In this document: one piece after another, positions 8,824 through 17,438 of the stretch
Layout of the letters: each line of letters opens with the position of its first letter
How positions within the stretch are numbered: position 1 is the stretch's first letter
From: Rhizobium sp. RU36D
GTDB taxonomy: Bacteria; Pseudomonadota; Alphaproteobacteria; Rhizobiales; Rhizobiaceae
Assembly: GCF_900176345.1 (NCBI RefSeq)
Contig: NZ_FWXU01000003.1
Coordinates: 186,001-250,000 of the forward strand
Direction of reading: 5' to 3'
Length of the DNA stretch: 64,000 nt
Made by a program: the position numbers and the translations under genes
The notes under the pieces: generated by a model
Databases searched by the model: none
What the model was told of the DNA's origin: nothing
The model's input: the letters and a program-made list of their open reading frames with translations, nothing else

Positions 8824-9246
8824 TTAGGGAGAGAGATGCAGCACGATCTCTCGCCGGTGCGCCTCGTCGCGGTGTTCGAAGAGATAGAGCCCCTGCCATG
8901 TGCCGAGCAAAGGCGCGCCATCCGCGACCGGAATGGATAGCGACACTGCAGTCAGCGCCGCCTTGATATGGGCTGGCATGTCGTCGGGCCCCTCGAGGCG
9001 ATGCGTCGCCCAGTTCATGGATGGATCGGTAGCGGCCGGCACCAGTCGCCTGAAGAACTGATCCAGATCGCGACGCACATCGGGATCTGCATTTTCCTGG
9101 ATGAGCAGCGAGCAGGAGGTATGCCGCACGAACACCGTCAACAGCCCCTCCCCGGCACCTTGTTCGCGCACGAAGGCGTGCGCCCTGTCGGTAAACTCGT
9201 AAAATCCCTGTCCGCGCGTTGCGATCGTCAGTCTGGTTTGCGGCAT
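8824..9246 (-). CDS. YjbQ family protein (UPF0047)
   Basis: 140 residues, the usual length for the family. Recognisable blocks are GEGLLTVFVRHTSCSLLIQE, DPDVRRDLDQFFRRLVP, HRLEGPDDMPAHIKA and LLGTWQGLYLFEHR. These hold the conserved His, Cys and Asp/Glu residues of the YjbQ fold. Members are cytoplasmic trimers; E. coli YjbQ has weak thiamine-phosphate synthase activity, and the true role is unclear. No thiamine gene is nearby. It is divergent from the UPF0303 gene at 9382. Confidence 0.92.
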   Translation of the reverse strand: MPQTRLTIATRGQGFYEFTDRAHAFVREQGAGEGLLTVFVRHTSCSLLIQENADPDVRRDLDQFFRRLVPAATDPSMNWATHRLEGPDDMPAHIKAALTAVSLSIPVADGAPLLGTWQGLYLFEHRDEAHRREIVLHLSP

Positions 9247-9381
9247 GCCGGTCTTCTCCTCTGCACATGTGTAAACGCGCCAGCCTGCCCTGCGCTGCCA
9301 AGATAAGACAAGACAGAATCATTTTGCTTCCCGCCAAGATGCAGTAGGGTCGCCGCGCCATTCAGACCGAGGAGGAATACC

Positions 9382-9855
9382 GTGTCGAGCGACAGCAATC
9401 TTATCGAAATCCTTGCCGAGCAGGAAAGCCGCCTGGTTTTTCCAGCCTTCGACGAGACGGTCGCCCTGGCCGTCGGGCTGAAGCTCGTGGATATTGCGCG
9501 TCGTGACAACGCCCCCGTGATCATCAATATCAGGACGCCGGACCGGGTCTTGTTTCATGCCGCGATGCCAGGCTCCTCGCCGGACAATGACCATTGGGCG
9601 CGGCGCAAGAGCAATGTGACGCTGCGCTTTCACAAGGCATCCATGCGCATCGGCGAGGCGCTGCGGCTGAAGGGCCGGGAACCATCGCCCGATATCGGTC
9701 TCGACCCCCTAGATTATGCCAGCCATGGCGGCAGCTTTCCCGCACGCGTTGCCGGCACCGGCGTGGTGGCCGCCATCACCGTCTCGGGTCTCGCCTCGCG
9801 GGAAGACCACGACATGATCGTCGCAGCCATCGAGGATTATCTGGCCGCGCTCTGA
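9382..9855 (+). CDS. UPF0303 / heme-degrading-domain (HbpS-like) protein
   Basis: 157 residues, starting at a GTG with an excellent ribosome site (GAGGAGGAA about 6 bases before it). The sequence has the HbpS/GlcG-like pattern: PAFDETVALAVGLKLVDIA, PVIINI, LFHAAMPGSSPDND, WARRKSNVTLRF, HGGSFPARVAGTGVVAAITVSGL and the DHDMIVAAIEDYL ending. Relatives bind heme, and annotation pipelines often call them heme-degrading-domain proteins; activity is not shown for most. Its 3' end overlaps the convergent GGDEF-EAL gene by 19 bases. Confidence 0.85.
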   Translation: MSSDSNLIEILAEQESRLVFPAFDETVALAVGLKLVDIARRDNAPVIINIRTPDRVLFHAAMPGSSPDNDHWARRKSNVTLRFHKASMRIGEALRLKGREPSPDIGLDPLDYASHGGSFPARVAGTGVVAAITVSGLASREDHDMIVAAIEDYLAAL

Positions 9856-11387
9856 TCGGCCCGCTCGACCAAGTCCCGCTGCGAAAACAGCGGCATCAGC
9901 AGCTCGAAAGGCTGTGGCTTGCTGTAGTAATAGCCCTGTTGCCGGCAGCAGCCGGTAGCGGTCAGCCAGTCTGCCTGCGCCTTGACTTCGATGCCCTCGG
10001 CAATCACCTCGACGCCTAGTCCTTTTGCCATCTGTAGAACCGCCCGCACGATCGCCTGGTCCACCGGCTGCCGCTCCACATGGGTCAGCAAGCTGCGGTC
10101 GAGCTTCAGCCAGTCGATCGGTAGCTTGCGCAGCGAGGCAATGTTGGAATATCCGGTTCCAAAATCATCCAGCGCCAGCCGAACCCCGCGTTTTGCCAGT
10201 TGCGACAGTTCGCGGAAGGCGGTGCGCAGGTTGCTCATGACAAGTTCCTCGGTGATCTCGATCACCAGGGCGCTTGCGGGAAATCCGGTTTCCGCCAGCA
10301 CCGCCTGCACCGTCGCAGCCAGCCCAGATGTGCGAAACTGGCTGGGCGAAGCATTGAGCGAGACGTAGGAGATCTTGCCGGATAGGACCAGCGGTGCGGC
10401 CAGTTGGCAGGAGCGCTTCAGCATGGCGCGGAACAGCGGCTCCATCAGGTTCTTTTCTTCCGCCAGTGGGATGAACAGCGAGGGCGGAAGCATGCCGCGC
10501 AGCGGGTGCCGCCACCGCGCCAGCGCCTCCAGTCCCACCACCTTGCCGGAGATGGTATCCACGATCGGCTGGAACCAGGGCAGAATATCCCCGCAGGTCA
10601 GGGCCTGCGGCAGTTCGGAGGCAAGGCCGCGTCGCTCTTCGACCTCGGTGCGCAGCTTGTCGTTGAAGGCCTGCATCTGCGAGCGGCCGTGTCCCTTGGC
10701 ATGATCGAGAGCCATGCCGGCAAATCGCTGCAGGTTCTCAGGCGTGGACGCGTGATCCGGCAACAGCGCGTAGCCGATGCTGGCGGTGACATCCAGCATG
10801 CGGTCGTCCACCGCAATCGGCGGCCGCAAGGTATCGAGCAGCGCCAAGGCGAGCGCGTCGGCCGCCATGTCCTCGTCTATATCGCCTGCAACAAGCGCAA
10901 ATTCGTCGCCGCCCAGGCGGGCGGCATGATCGATGCTGGGACAAGCCGCAAGCCGGCTGGCTACCGCGCACAGAACCGCGTCGCCGACGGCATGTCCCAT
11001 CGTGTCGTTGATGCTCTTGAAGTTGTCGATGTTCAGCAGAAACACAGACAGCCTCTTGCCAGTGGCCAAGGCCTGGGCGATCGCCTCTTCGAGATAGGTG
11101 GCATGGTATCGTCTGTTGGCAATGCCCGTCAGCAGGTCCTCGCGCGCCAGGGAAACGGCGCGTTCCCGCTCCCGCGTCAACTCGGCCGTCCGCTGATGGA
11201 TCCGCTCTTCCAGTGCGCCGGCAAAGGCTGCGAGTTCGCGGTTCGCGACAGACAGCGCCTGGGATTTTTCCTCCAGAAGAGCCTCGGCCTTGATGCGCGC
11301 TGCCTCTTCCCGCTCAAGACGTCGTTCCAGCCGCGCGATCTTCTGCTGGTCGGTTTCCACTAGGCTCGCCGCCGCGGACTTGCTCAT
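9837..11387 (-). CDS. GGDEF-EAL cyclic di-GMP enzyme
   Basis: 516 residues. A coiled coil (about 12-70, LERRLEREEAARIKAEALLEE) is followed by a GGDEF domain with intact active site (RLGGDEFALVAGD) and an EAL domain with GLEALARW, ITEELVMSNL, LALDDFGTGYSN, LKLDRS and AEGIE, so the metal-binding residues of a phosphodiesterase are present. Both synthesis and breakdown of cyclic di-GMP are possible. No membrane segment is seen, so it is probably cytoplasmic. The coiled coil may mediate dimerisation or couple to a partner. No signal input domain is seen. Confidence 0.92.
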   Translation of the reverse strand: MSKSAAASLVETDQQKIARLERRLEREEAARIKAEALLEEKSQALSVANRELAAFAGALEERIHQRTAELTRERERAVSLAREDLLTGIANRRYHATYLEEAIAQALATGKRLSVFLLNIDNFKSINDTMGHAVGDAVLCAVASRLAACPSIDHAARLGGDEFALVAGDIDEDMAADALALALLDTLRPPIAVDDRMLDVTASIGYALLPDHASTPENLQRFAGMALDHAKGHGRSQMQAFNDKLRTEVEERRGLASELPQALTCGDILPWFQPIVDTISGKVVGLEALARWRHPLRGMLPPSLFIPLAEEKNLMEPLFRAMLKRSCQLAAPLVLSGKISYVSLNASPSQFRTSGLAATVQAVLAETGFPASALVIEITEELVMSNLRTAFRELSQLAKRGVRLALDDFGTGYSNIASLRKLPIDWLKLDRSLLTHVERQPVDQAIVRAVLQMAKGLGVEVIAEGIEVKAQADWLTATGCCRQQGYYYSKPQPFELLMPLFSQRDLVERADQSAAR

Positions 11388-11647
11388 GCTGCCAATCCGA
11401 TCGACAAACGATTGATAGCCCCGCCCGCTTCCGAGGTGTTATCCCGACACCCTTTGAACCCGATACCGGTCATTTCGAACATATGCCCCCCTCGTCCTCC
11501 CAGCAGTTGGCGGATGCTCTTTAGAAAACAGACCTGTATCGGAAAAAGCTTAGCAAAGCATTTGCAAGGCAATTTTGTTTCGATGTGACACAGAAAATCA
11601 CCGCATCACATAATGTATACAATGAGGAGCGACGGATTTCGCCTGCC

Positions 11648-11983
11648 TCAAGAGCCGTAAAGGCTGATGCGGACGATCAGGTCATTGTCCCGTTCGACAA
11701 CAAGCACGGCCGATGTGCTGAGGCCATTGTTCTTCAGGGTCACTTCTGCCGCACCCCGCTGCTGCGTGGCATCACTCATGAATACGCTGTCGGCAAACTG
11801 CACATCGCCCTGCAGCAGATAGGCGGCGAGCGAATTTCGCAGACTCTCCCGGCCGATGATGCGGCTGCCGCCCGGCAGATCCAGCACGCAATCGTCATCC
11901 ACCATCATCTCAACGCCGGCAAACTCCCGGCGGTTGATGAGGTCGATCAGTTTGGACATCGCGGTTTCAAGGCCAGGTCTCAT
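11648..11983 (-). CDS. SnoaL/NTF2-like small protein
   Basis: About 111 residues from the ATG at 11983, which has AGGGG nine bases upstream; the ATG at 11992 directly abuts the same site. The pattern LIDLINRREFAGVEMMVDDDCVLDLPGG followed by IIGRESLRNSLAAYL and late beta strands (AEVTLKNN, SAVLVVERDNDLIVRISLYGS) fits the NTF2-like fold used by SnoaL-type enzymes and stress proteins. No catalytic set is clear. It lies 40 bases upstream of the lysG stop, and the function is unknown. Confidence 0.7.
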   Translation of the reverse strand: MRPGLETAMSKLIDLINRREFAGVEMMVDDDCVLDLPGGSRIIGRESLRNSLAAYLLQGDVQFADSVFMSDATQQRGAAEVTLKNNGLSTSAVLVVERDNDLIVRISLYGS

Positions 11984-12023
11984 CGTCGTCATCCCCTATG
12001 TTTCCCCGTTGAGGGTGCGGAGC

Positions 12024-12938
12024 TTAACGCATCTCGGTCAGGCTGGTTCCAGACCCATACCCTGGCGGCAGCAGCGCGCCACGGGCCGCCTGCTGCACGG
12101 ATTGTGTGACCGGCATCATCGCCTTTCCCACCGACCGGCTCCAGTGCCAGAAAAGTGGCACGTCGAGAAAGGCATTGTCGACCAGCGGCACCAGCCTGCC
12201 CGTCGCAATCAGATCCGAGACCAGGTTCAACGGGTTCATTCCCCATCCAAGTCCAGCCAGGCATCCATCCACGAAAGCCTGCGACGACGGCAGCCAATGG
12301 GTCGGCGGGTCGATCCGCTGACCGGTCGTCGCTTCGATCCACCGCGTCTGCAGGGCGTCCTTGGCATTGAAGGTGATGCAGGGTGCCTGTGCCAGCGCTT
12401 GGCGCCCGACACCCTCAGCAAACCAACGGCTGACAAAGGCCGGGCTTGCCGTCGCGATATAGCGCAGGGCGCCGAGCGGCTTGACGTCGCAACCCTGCAC
12501 GGCGCCGGAAAAGGCGCTGACCGCGGCCCGCACCTCGCCGCGCCTAAGCCAGTCCGCACTGTGATCCTGGTCGTCGAGCACGAGATCGAACAGGCATTCC
12601 CCGGCGCCTGCCATGGCCTCAATGAACCAGGTGGCCAGGCTGTCGGCATTGACGGCAATGCGCAGCATCGGCATTGGACCTTCGCCAAGGCCCAATTCGC
12701 GGCTGAGCCCGCGCTCCATCAACGCCACCTCCTCGGCATGGCGGAAAAGGCGTTCGCCTGCTGGCGTTGCCACGCATGGCTGCCCCCGGACGATGAGGAT
12801 GATCCCAAGCTGCTCCTCGAGCTGCCGCACGCGCTGCGACACCGCAGACGGCGTGATGGCGAGATGCCGTGCGGCCTTCTCAAAACTGCCGGTGCGGATC
12901 ACCGCCTCCACCGCCGCCACCTGCGCGTAGTCGAACAT
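12024..12938 (-). CDS. lysG: LysR-family regulator of the LysG/ArgP type
   Basis: 304 residues. The N-terminal winged helix (YAQVAAVEAVIRTGSFEKAARHL, ITPSAVSQRVRQLEEQLG) and the effector domain with RIAVNADSLATWF are characteristic of ArgP/LysG/IciA proteins, which sense lysine, arginine or histidine and switch on an exporter gene. The divergent lysE at 13032 is the expected target. ArgP from E. coli has about 297 residues, so the length fits. The gene starts 93 bases from lysE, leaving a short shared regulatory region. Confidence 0.92.
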   Translation of the reverse strand: MFDYAQVAAVEAVIRTGSFEKAARHLAITPSAVSQRVRQLEEQLGIILIVRGQPCVATPAGERLFRHAEEVALMERGLSRELGLGEGPMPMLRIAVNADSLATWFIEAMAGAGECLFDLVLDDQDHSADWLRRGEVRAAVSAFSGAVQGCDVKPLGALRYIATASPAFVSRWFAEGVGRQALAQAPCITFNAKDALQTRWIEATTGQRIDPPTHWLPSSQAFVDGCLAGLGWGMNPLNLVSDLIATGRLVPLVDNAFLDVPLFWHWSRSVGKAMMPVTQSVQQAARGALLPPGYGSGTSLTEMR

Positions 12939-12948
12939 CGGATTAAAA

Positions 12949-12986
12949 TTCCTAATGCCAGGACAATTTATTTAATTTTCCTAATG
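12949..12986. promoter_or_regulatory. Candidate LysG binding region between lysG and lysE
   Basis: The nonamer TTCCTAATG occurs twice in the same orientation, at 12949-12957 and 12978-12986, separated by an AT-rich segment. The spacing start to start is 29 bases, close to three helical turns, so a protein could contact both on one face. The region lies between divergent start codons of a regulator and its expected target. Binding is inferred. Confidence 0.5.
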
Positions 12987-13031
12987 GTCGGACATGATCT
13001 AGTCAACGCCGTGCATAACGGGGAAAACACA

Positions 13032-13637
13032 ATGCTAGCAGCCACCGTCTCGGGTTTCTTCCTGGGTTTGAGCCTTATCGTTGCCATTGGCGCGCAAAAC
13101 GCCTTCGTCCTGCGTCAGGGGTTGTTGAAAAGCCATGTCTTTGCGATCTGCCTGACCTGCGCCCTGTCGGATGCCCTTTTGATTGCCGCCGGCGTGAGCG
13201 GCTTTGCCGGTGCTGCCGATGCGCTGCCCTATCTCGTTCCCTTGCTGCGCTATGGCGGAGCAGCCTTCCTGTTGATCTACGGGCTGCGGAGCTTCCGCTC
13301 GGCCTTCGGGCAGGCCCAGACGCTGGCGCCGGCTGATGCCACCTCGACCGGCCTTTCAAAGGCGCTGGCCACCTGCCTGGCGCTGACCTGGCTCAATCCG
13401 CATGTCTATCTGGATACGGTCGTGCTGCTCGGATCAATCTCCACCCGCTTTGCAGGACACGAACTCTATTTCGGCCTGGGCGCCACGACAGCCTCCTTCG
13501 TGTTTTTCTTCTCGCTCGGCTATGGCGCCCGGCTGCTGCGGCCAGTCTTTGCCCGTCCCCTGGCCTGGCGGATCTTGGATGGGGCTATCGCGCTGATCAT
13601 GTGGTCGATCGCGGCACGGCTGGTGCTGATGGAGTGA
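13032..13637 (+). CDS. lysE: LysE/ArgO-family basic amino acid exporter
   Basis: 201 residues from ATG 13032; an upstream open frame in the same phase lacks a ribosome site and runs antisense to lysG. It has the LysE superfamily pattern: GFFLGLSLIVAIGAQNAFVLRQG at the N-terminus, six predicted helices, and LTWLNPHVYLDTVVLLGS, in which the conserved NPH-Y-D sits. Members export lysine or arginine through the inner membrane and relieve toxicity when dipeptides are taken up. The divergent LysG-type regulator supports this role. Lysine, arginine or both could be the substrate. Confidence 0.93.
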   Translation: MLAATVSGFFLGLSLIVAIGAQNAFVLRQGLLKSHVFAICLTCALSDALLIAAGVSGFAGAADALPYLVPLLRYGGAAFLLIYGLRSFRSAFGQAQTLAPADATSTGLSKALATCLALTWLNPHVYLDTVVLLGSISTRFAGHELYFGLGATTASFVFFFSLGYGARLLRPVFARPLAWRILDGAIALIMWSIAARLVLME

Positions 13638-13678
13638 CTGCGATAAGACCGAAACAATGATTTCGAGGGAGGTGCGCC

Positions 13679-14827
13679 ATGTTTTTGACCGAGAGGGATA
13701 TCGTCGAACTCACCGCCCTGCGGCATGACCTGCACCGCTTCCCGGAAATCTCTGGGGAGGAGCGCGAAACCGCAGCGCGCGTGCGCGACTTCGTCAAGGG
13801 TTTCGGGCCCGACGCGATCATCGAACATCTCGGCGGTCATGGCCTGGCGGTGGTGTATGACAGTGGCAAACCCGGCCCGACCTTGCTCTTCCGCTCCGAA
13901 CTCGACGCCCTTCCGATCGAGGAGTTGTCCGAGATCCCGCACCGCTCGATCATCAAGGGCAAGGGCCATCTCTGCGGTCATGACGGCCATTCGACCATTC
14001 TCGCGGCCATGGCAGTGGCGCTATCGCGGCAGCGCCCCGGCAAGGGCCGGGTGGTGCTGCTCTATCAGCCGGCGGAGGAAAACGGCGCCGGCGCGGCTGC
14101 CGTCATCGCAGATCCGCGCTTTTCGGAAATTGCGCCCGATTTCGCCTTTTCGTTGCACAACCTCCCGGGCATGCCGCTCGGCCATGTCGCGCTGAAAGCC
14201 GGCCCGGTCAACTGCGCATCTCGCGGCATGCTGATCCGCCTGACCGGCAAGACCGCCCACGCTTCGCAGCCGGAAGCCGGCACCTCTCCCATGCGGGCCA
14301 TGTCTGGCCTGCTGCCGCTGCTGACGGATCTGGCCCATTCCATGCCGCCGGACCCGGCATTCCGCATGGCGACCGTCACCCACGCACGCCTTGGAGAGGC
14401 CGCCTTCGGCATAGCCCCGGGTGAAGCCGAAATCTGGGTGACGCTGCGTACCCTCACCGACGACCGCATGGCCGAACTGGTGGCAATGGCAGAAAAAGCC
14501 GCACACGATGCCGCTGCTGCGCATGGCCTGCAGTTGCAGATCGGCTATCACGACATATTCCATCACTGCGAAAACGCGCCCGAGGCCGTCGGCCATCTGC
14601 TGCGCGCGGTTGAGGCGGAGAGGCTGACCCACGACGAGCGCGGCCTGCCGATCCGCGCCTCGGAGGATTTCGGCCGCTTCCGCGACAAGGCGCCATCGGC
14701 CATGTTCTTCCTAGGAGCCGGCGAAGCATCCCCCGCCCTGCACAACCCGGATTACGACTTTCCCGACGCGTTGATCGCGACCGGCGCCCGCGTCTTCATG
14801 CGGGTCGTGCGGGATATCCTGGGTTAA
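13679..14827 (+). CDS. M20-family amidohydrolase (hippurate hydrolase-like)
   Basis: 382 residues, with GGGAGG six bases before the ATG. Metal-binding blocks are visible: LRHDLHRFPEISGEE, FRSELDALPIEE, GHLCGHDGHSTIL, YQPAEENGAGAAAV and, near the C-terminus, SEDFGRF and LHNPDYDFPD. The lid-domain segment GKTAHASQPEAGTSP is also present. The set is that of the peptidase M20D group (hippurate hydrolase, N-acyl amino acid amidohydrolase, IAA-amino acid hydrolase). In place of the usual ARADMDALP wording it has FRSELDALP, so the substrate may differ. The stop overlaps that of the convergent DUF930 gene by 4 bases. Confidence 0.9.
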   Translation: MFLTERDIVELTALRHDLHRFPEISGEERETAARVRDFVKGFGPDAIIEHLGGHGLAVVYDSGKPGPTLLFRSELDALPIEELSEIPHRSIIKGKGHLCGHDGHSTILAAMAVALSRQRPGKGRVVLLYQPAEENGAGAAAVIADPRFSEIAPDFAFSLHNLPGMPLGHVALKAGPVNCASRGMLIRLTGKTAHASQPEAGTSPMRAMSGLLPLLTDLAHSMPPDPAFRMATVTHARLGEAAFGIAPGEAEIWVTLRTLTDDRMAELVAMAEKAAHDAAAAHGLQLQIGYHDIFHHCENAPEAVGHLLRAVEAERLTHDERGLPIRASEDFGRFRDKAPSAMFFLGAGEASPALHNPDYDFPDALIATGARVFMRVVRDILG

Positions 14828-16059
14828 TTTTCCACCGCCCGGATCATTTCGGGCGTCCACTCGCTGCGCGGTATCACGTCACCAACGCTGAAAGAAAATG
14901 ACGTGACCTTTGTGACCTTGGCATCCACTTCACAGCGAAAATAGACCTTGTGAAACTTGCCCTTTGCATAAAAGTTGCTTTCAGCCATCTGTACGCCTGA
15001 TGCTGGCATGCTGTATCGTCGCACCAACTCGACAGCGTAACGCGGCTTCATGTTCCATAACTGCAATTGCAGTTCGGACGAACACAAGACACCGCCCCTA
15101 ATATCAGGAGGCGTTTGGCCAATCGCGGTCATCGCCAAGAGCGCATCGGTATCGCTCTGGGAGTAGAGTTTCTTCGCCTTGGTCAGCTTGACCTTGCCTG
15201 TTGTCAGCGCATCTGTCGGAAGGGACGAGGCAGGCTTGGCCGCGGGTGCCGCCAGCACACCAGCCTTCCCGTCGTCAGCCTCTCCACCCGCACCCGCACG
15301 GCTGGGGGAACTCGGACCGAAATCAACGCTGGGCGCCTGGATGTTGTCGGGTATCAAGCTGCCGGCCAAAGTCTGGTTGCCCTGCTCCGGCCCTTCCGAT
15401 GGTGCGTCCTGGCCAGCCATGGCAACCTGTTCGTCCGGGCTCGTGGCATCGGTGACGTCGGCCGCGTCCTGCTCGGAGGCTGCCGCTTCGGATGCATCTT
15501 CTGCTGTCGACGCCCCATCGGTTGCGCCTGGACCTTCAGAGCTTACGCGCGGCCCGCTATTTTCCTCGCCATATCTGCGCACAACCTGCATGAGCGGCAC
15601 CGGCGATCCGGCACCTTGCTCTCCCTGCGGCTCTGCGGGCTCCGGTTCCTCTGGCATTGCCTCAGCCTTCTCTTCCGGCGGCTTTTCCTGCGGAGCCGGT
15701 GGCGGTGGTGGCGGTGGAGGTGGCGGCGGTGGCGGTGCAGCCTGCTCCTCAGCCTGCTTTTCCTCTGGCGGCGGCTCCTCTGGCTTCGGCGCTTCTTCCG
15801 GCTTTTCTTCCGGCGGCGGAGGGGGCTCGGCCTTGGCCTCTTCCGGCTTCGGCTCCTCCTTTGGCGGTTCCTCGGCCTGCTCCGGCTCCTCCTCGGGCGG
15901 CGGGATGAGATCGACGCTGACGCTTTCCTCCGGCTCCGGCACGGGCGGCTCAGCCGGCAGGTCGATAAGCAACGCGGTTCCGACCGATAGATGCAGGGCC
16001 ACGGAGGCAATTACGCCTAATCCGACTCGGTCCCGCCAGTTTGCAAATTCCTTAAGCAT
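14824..16059 (-). CDS. TonB-like proline-rich membrane protein with DUF930 domain
   Basis: 411 residues. One N-terminal membrane helix (VGLGVIASVALHLSVGTALL) has the Ala-Leu-His wording of TonB proteins. A long extended spacer follows (about 36-150), rich in Pro and Glu with an unbroken run of 13 prolines, then a low-complexity acidic region. The C-terminal 120 residues form the DUF930 domain: SQSDTDALLAMTAIGQTPPD, GVLCSSELQLQLW, YFRCEVD and FSFSVGDVIPRSEW. The layout suggests an inner-membrane protein that reaches across the periplasm. No ExbB/ExbD genes are in the window. DUF930 has no assigned function. Confidence 0.85.
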   Translation of the reverse strand: MLKEFANWRDRVGLGVIASVALHLSVGTALLIDLPAEPPVPEPEESVSVDLIPPPEEEPEQAEEPPKEEPKPEEAKAEPPPPPEEKPEEAPKPEEPPPEEKQAEEQAAPPPPPPPPPPPPPAPQEKPPEEKAEAMPEEPEPAEPQGEQGAGSPVPLMQVVRRYGEENSGPRVSSEGPGATDGASTAEDASEAAASEQDAADVTDATSPDEQVAMAGQDAPSEGPEQGNQTLAGSLIPDNIQAPSVDFGPSSPSRAGAGGEADDGKAGVLAAPAAKPASSLPTDALTTGKVKLTKAKKLYSQSDTDALLAMTAIGQTPPDIRGGVLCSSELQLQLWNMKPRYAVELVRRYSMPASGVQMAESNFYAKGKFHKVYFRCEVDAKVTKVTSFSFSVGDVIPRSEWTPEMIRAVEN

Positions 16060-16367
16060 CGATCGTTCACTACATTGGCCAGCGCCGGCTGCAAAATCAA
16101 ATCGCCGTAGCTCTCGCTATAGATAGGTGCAGGGCACCGCGCCTGCGATATCGCCGCCCTCGCCTAGACCATTCCCAAGGGCAAAATTTGGCAAAGGGTT
16201 CATCATATGCGAGTTTTTTCATGTGCTGATGAGCGAATAATTTACTGCGATGCCTTCAGGATGGGCTATTGCTCAGCCAGGACGACAAAGACTGGTCGGG
16301 ACCGGACGCCGTCATATCGACGCTCTGATCGGCACAAGGCCGGGCACATCGAATGGAGTGAGGAAAC
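16060..16367. other. Intergenic region between divergent genes
   Basis: 308 bases separate the DUF930 gene from the PAS gene. Both promoters must lie here. A GTGAGGAAAC ribosome site precedes the PAS start. I see no hairpin with a T-run, no RNA gene and no repeat. Confidence 0.5.
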
Positions 16368-17375
16368 ATGTACGCGGTTGCGGTTCTTGATCGTGAGGCT
16401 CTGGAAGTCTTTCGGCGGGAATATCCCTGGCTCGAACTTACACCTGACGTGATTGAGGTCAGCCTCTACATGGACGAAAACGGCGCTCCGGTGCGCGTGA
16501 CCGCCGCAAGCCTTGGCGCCTCAGGGGAGATGCAAGCCTACGACGTCAATGCCTTCGGCGCCGAAACCCTTCTGGCGCTCATCCGCCACGCCCCCCGCGG
16601 CAAGACCGCAATGGAGGACTGTCCCGAGGAGATCGAAGTCCGAACCCTCCTGGAAACCCTGCCGATCGCGGATGGCATCCGCAGTGTCGACGAGGTCGAG
16701 GCCCAACGAAAGCAGCAGTTGGAGCGCGCCTATGAAAGCCTGCGCACCATCGCCGCCAACAAATTTGAGCAGGCACTGGGCCAGGCCGCCAATGCCACCG
16801 AGCGCGACCGCATCGCCAGGAACCTGGCGGCCATCCCGGCAACGCTTCCCGAGATCGACGAGGCCAGCAAGAGCATCTTCCTGGAAGTAGACCTCTGGCG
16901 TCTTGTGGCCATCGTCCGCGACGAATATGTCCTGCCGGCCGATTACGACCTGTCGCTGCGCAAGCCCACGGAAAAATCCGTGACCGGCGCCTTTGCCGCA
17001 ATCGAGGCCGACGCGCTCGCCTATCCCCTCATACAGGCCCTTTTCGACCTCTCGCCGACGGCCTTCTCCATCTCGACGACCGGCCAGGACAGCTCGCGCT
17101 TCGTGCGGGTAAACCAGGCCTATCTCGACCTTGTGGGCAAGGCCTGGGACGAGATTGCCGGCTCGGAAATGGTCTCCTCCGGCCTCCTGACCGACGACGC
17201 CGGCGCCCGCGCGCGCCGCTTAAGCCTCCTCGACAGCGACGGCGGCTATGTCGGCGAAATCGCCCTTATCCGCAACGGCAAGGGCGAAACCGTCACCGTC
17301 TCCATCTCCGCCCGCCGCCTGTTCCTGTCCGGCCAGTTCTACGATTTCGAAGTCCTGACCCCGATTGCGGGGTGA
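16368..17375 (+). CDS. Unknown protein with C-terminal PAS-like domain
   Basis: 335 residues with GTGAGG before the ATG. Residues about 225-335 look like a PAS fold (ALFDLSPTAFSISTTGQDS, FVRVNQAYLDLVGKAWDEI, then GYVGEIALIRNGKGETVTVS). The N-terminal 110 residues are an unrecognised alpha/beta domain (PWLELTPDVIEVSLYMDENG), followed by a helical segment (about 110-170, KQQLERAYESLRTIAANKFE). There is no kinase, cyclase or DNA-binding output, so it may be a single-protein sensor or adaptor. It is isolated and lies beside the TIR gene on the other strand. Confidence 0.75.
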   Translation: MYAVAVLDREALEVFRREYPWLELTPDVIEVSLYMDENGAPVRVTAASLGASGEMQAYDVNAFGAETLLALIRHAPRGKTAMEDCPEEIEVRTLLETLPIADGIRSVDEVEAQRKQQLERAYESLRTIAANKFEQALGQAANATERDRIARNLAAIPATLPEIDEASKSIFLEVDLWRLVAIVRDEYVLPADYDLSLRKPTEKSVTGAFAAIEADALAYPLIQALFDLSPTAFSISTTGQDSSRFVRVNQAYLDLVGKAWDEIAGSEMVSSGLLTDDAGARARRLSLLDSDGGYVGEIALIRNGKGETVTVSISARRLFLSGQFYDFEVLTPIAG

Positions 17376-17438
17376 GGCGGGGCGGGAAAGTGTTTCAGCG
17401 GAAATGTTGAGGCAAACCCTTTTGCCGGCACTCGTCTT

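Noticed and set aside
11856..13637. 593-residue frame continuous with lysE
   Set aside because: The extra N-terminal part is antisense to lysG; the real start is ATG 13032, where the LysE pattern begins.
15690..15740. GGT/GGC-rich run on the plus strand considered as a simple repeat with separate function
   Set aside because: It is the reverse of the 13-proline run in the DUF930 protein, and protein-level spacing explains it.
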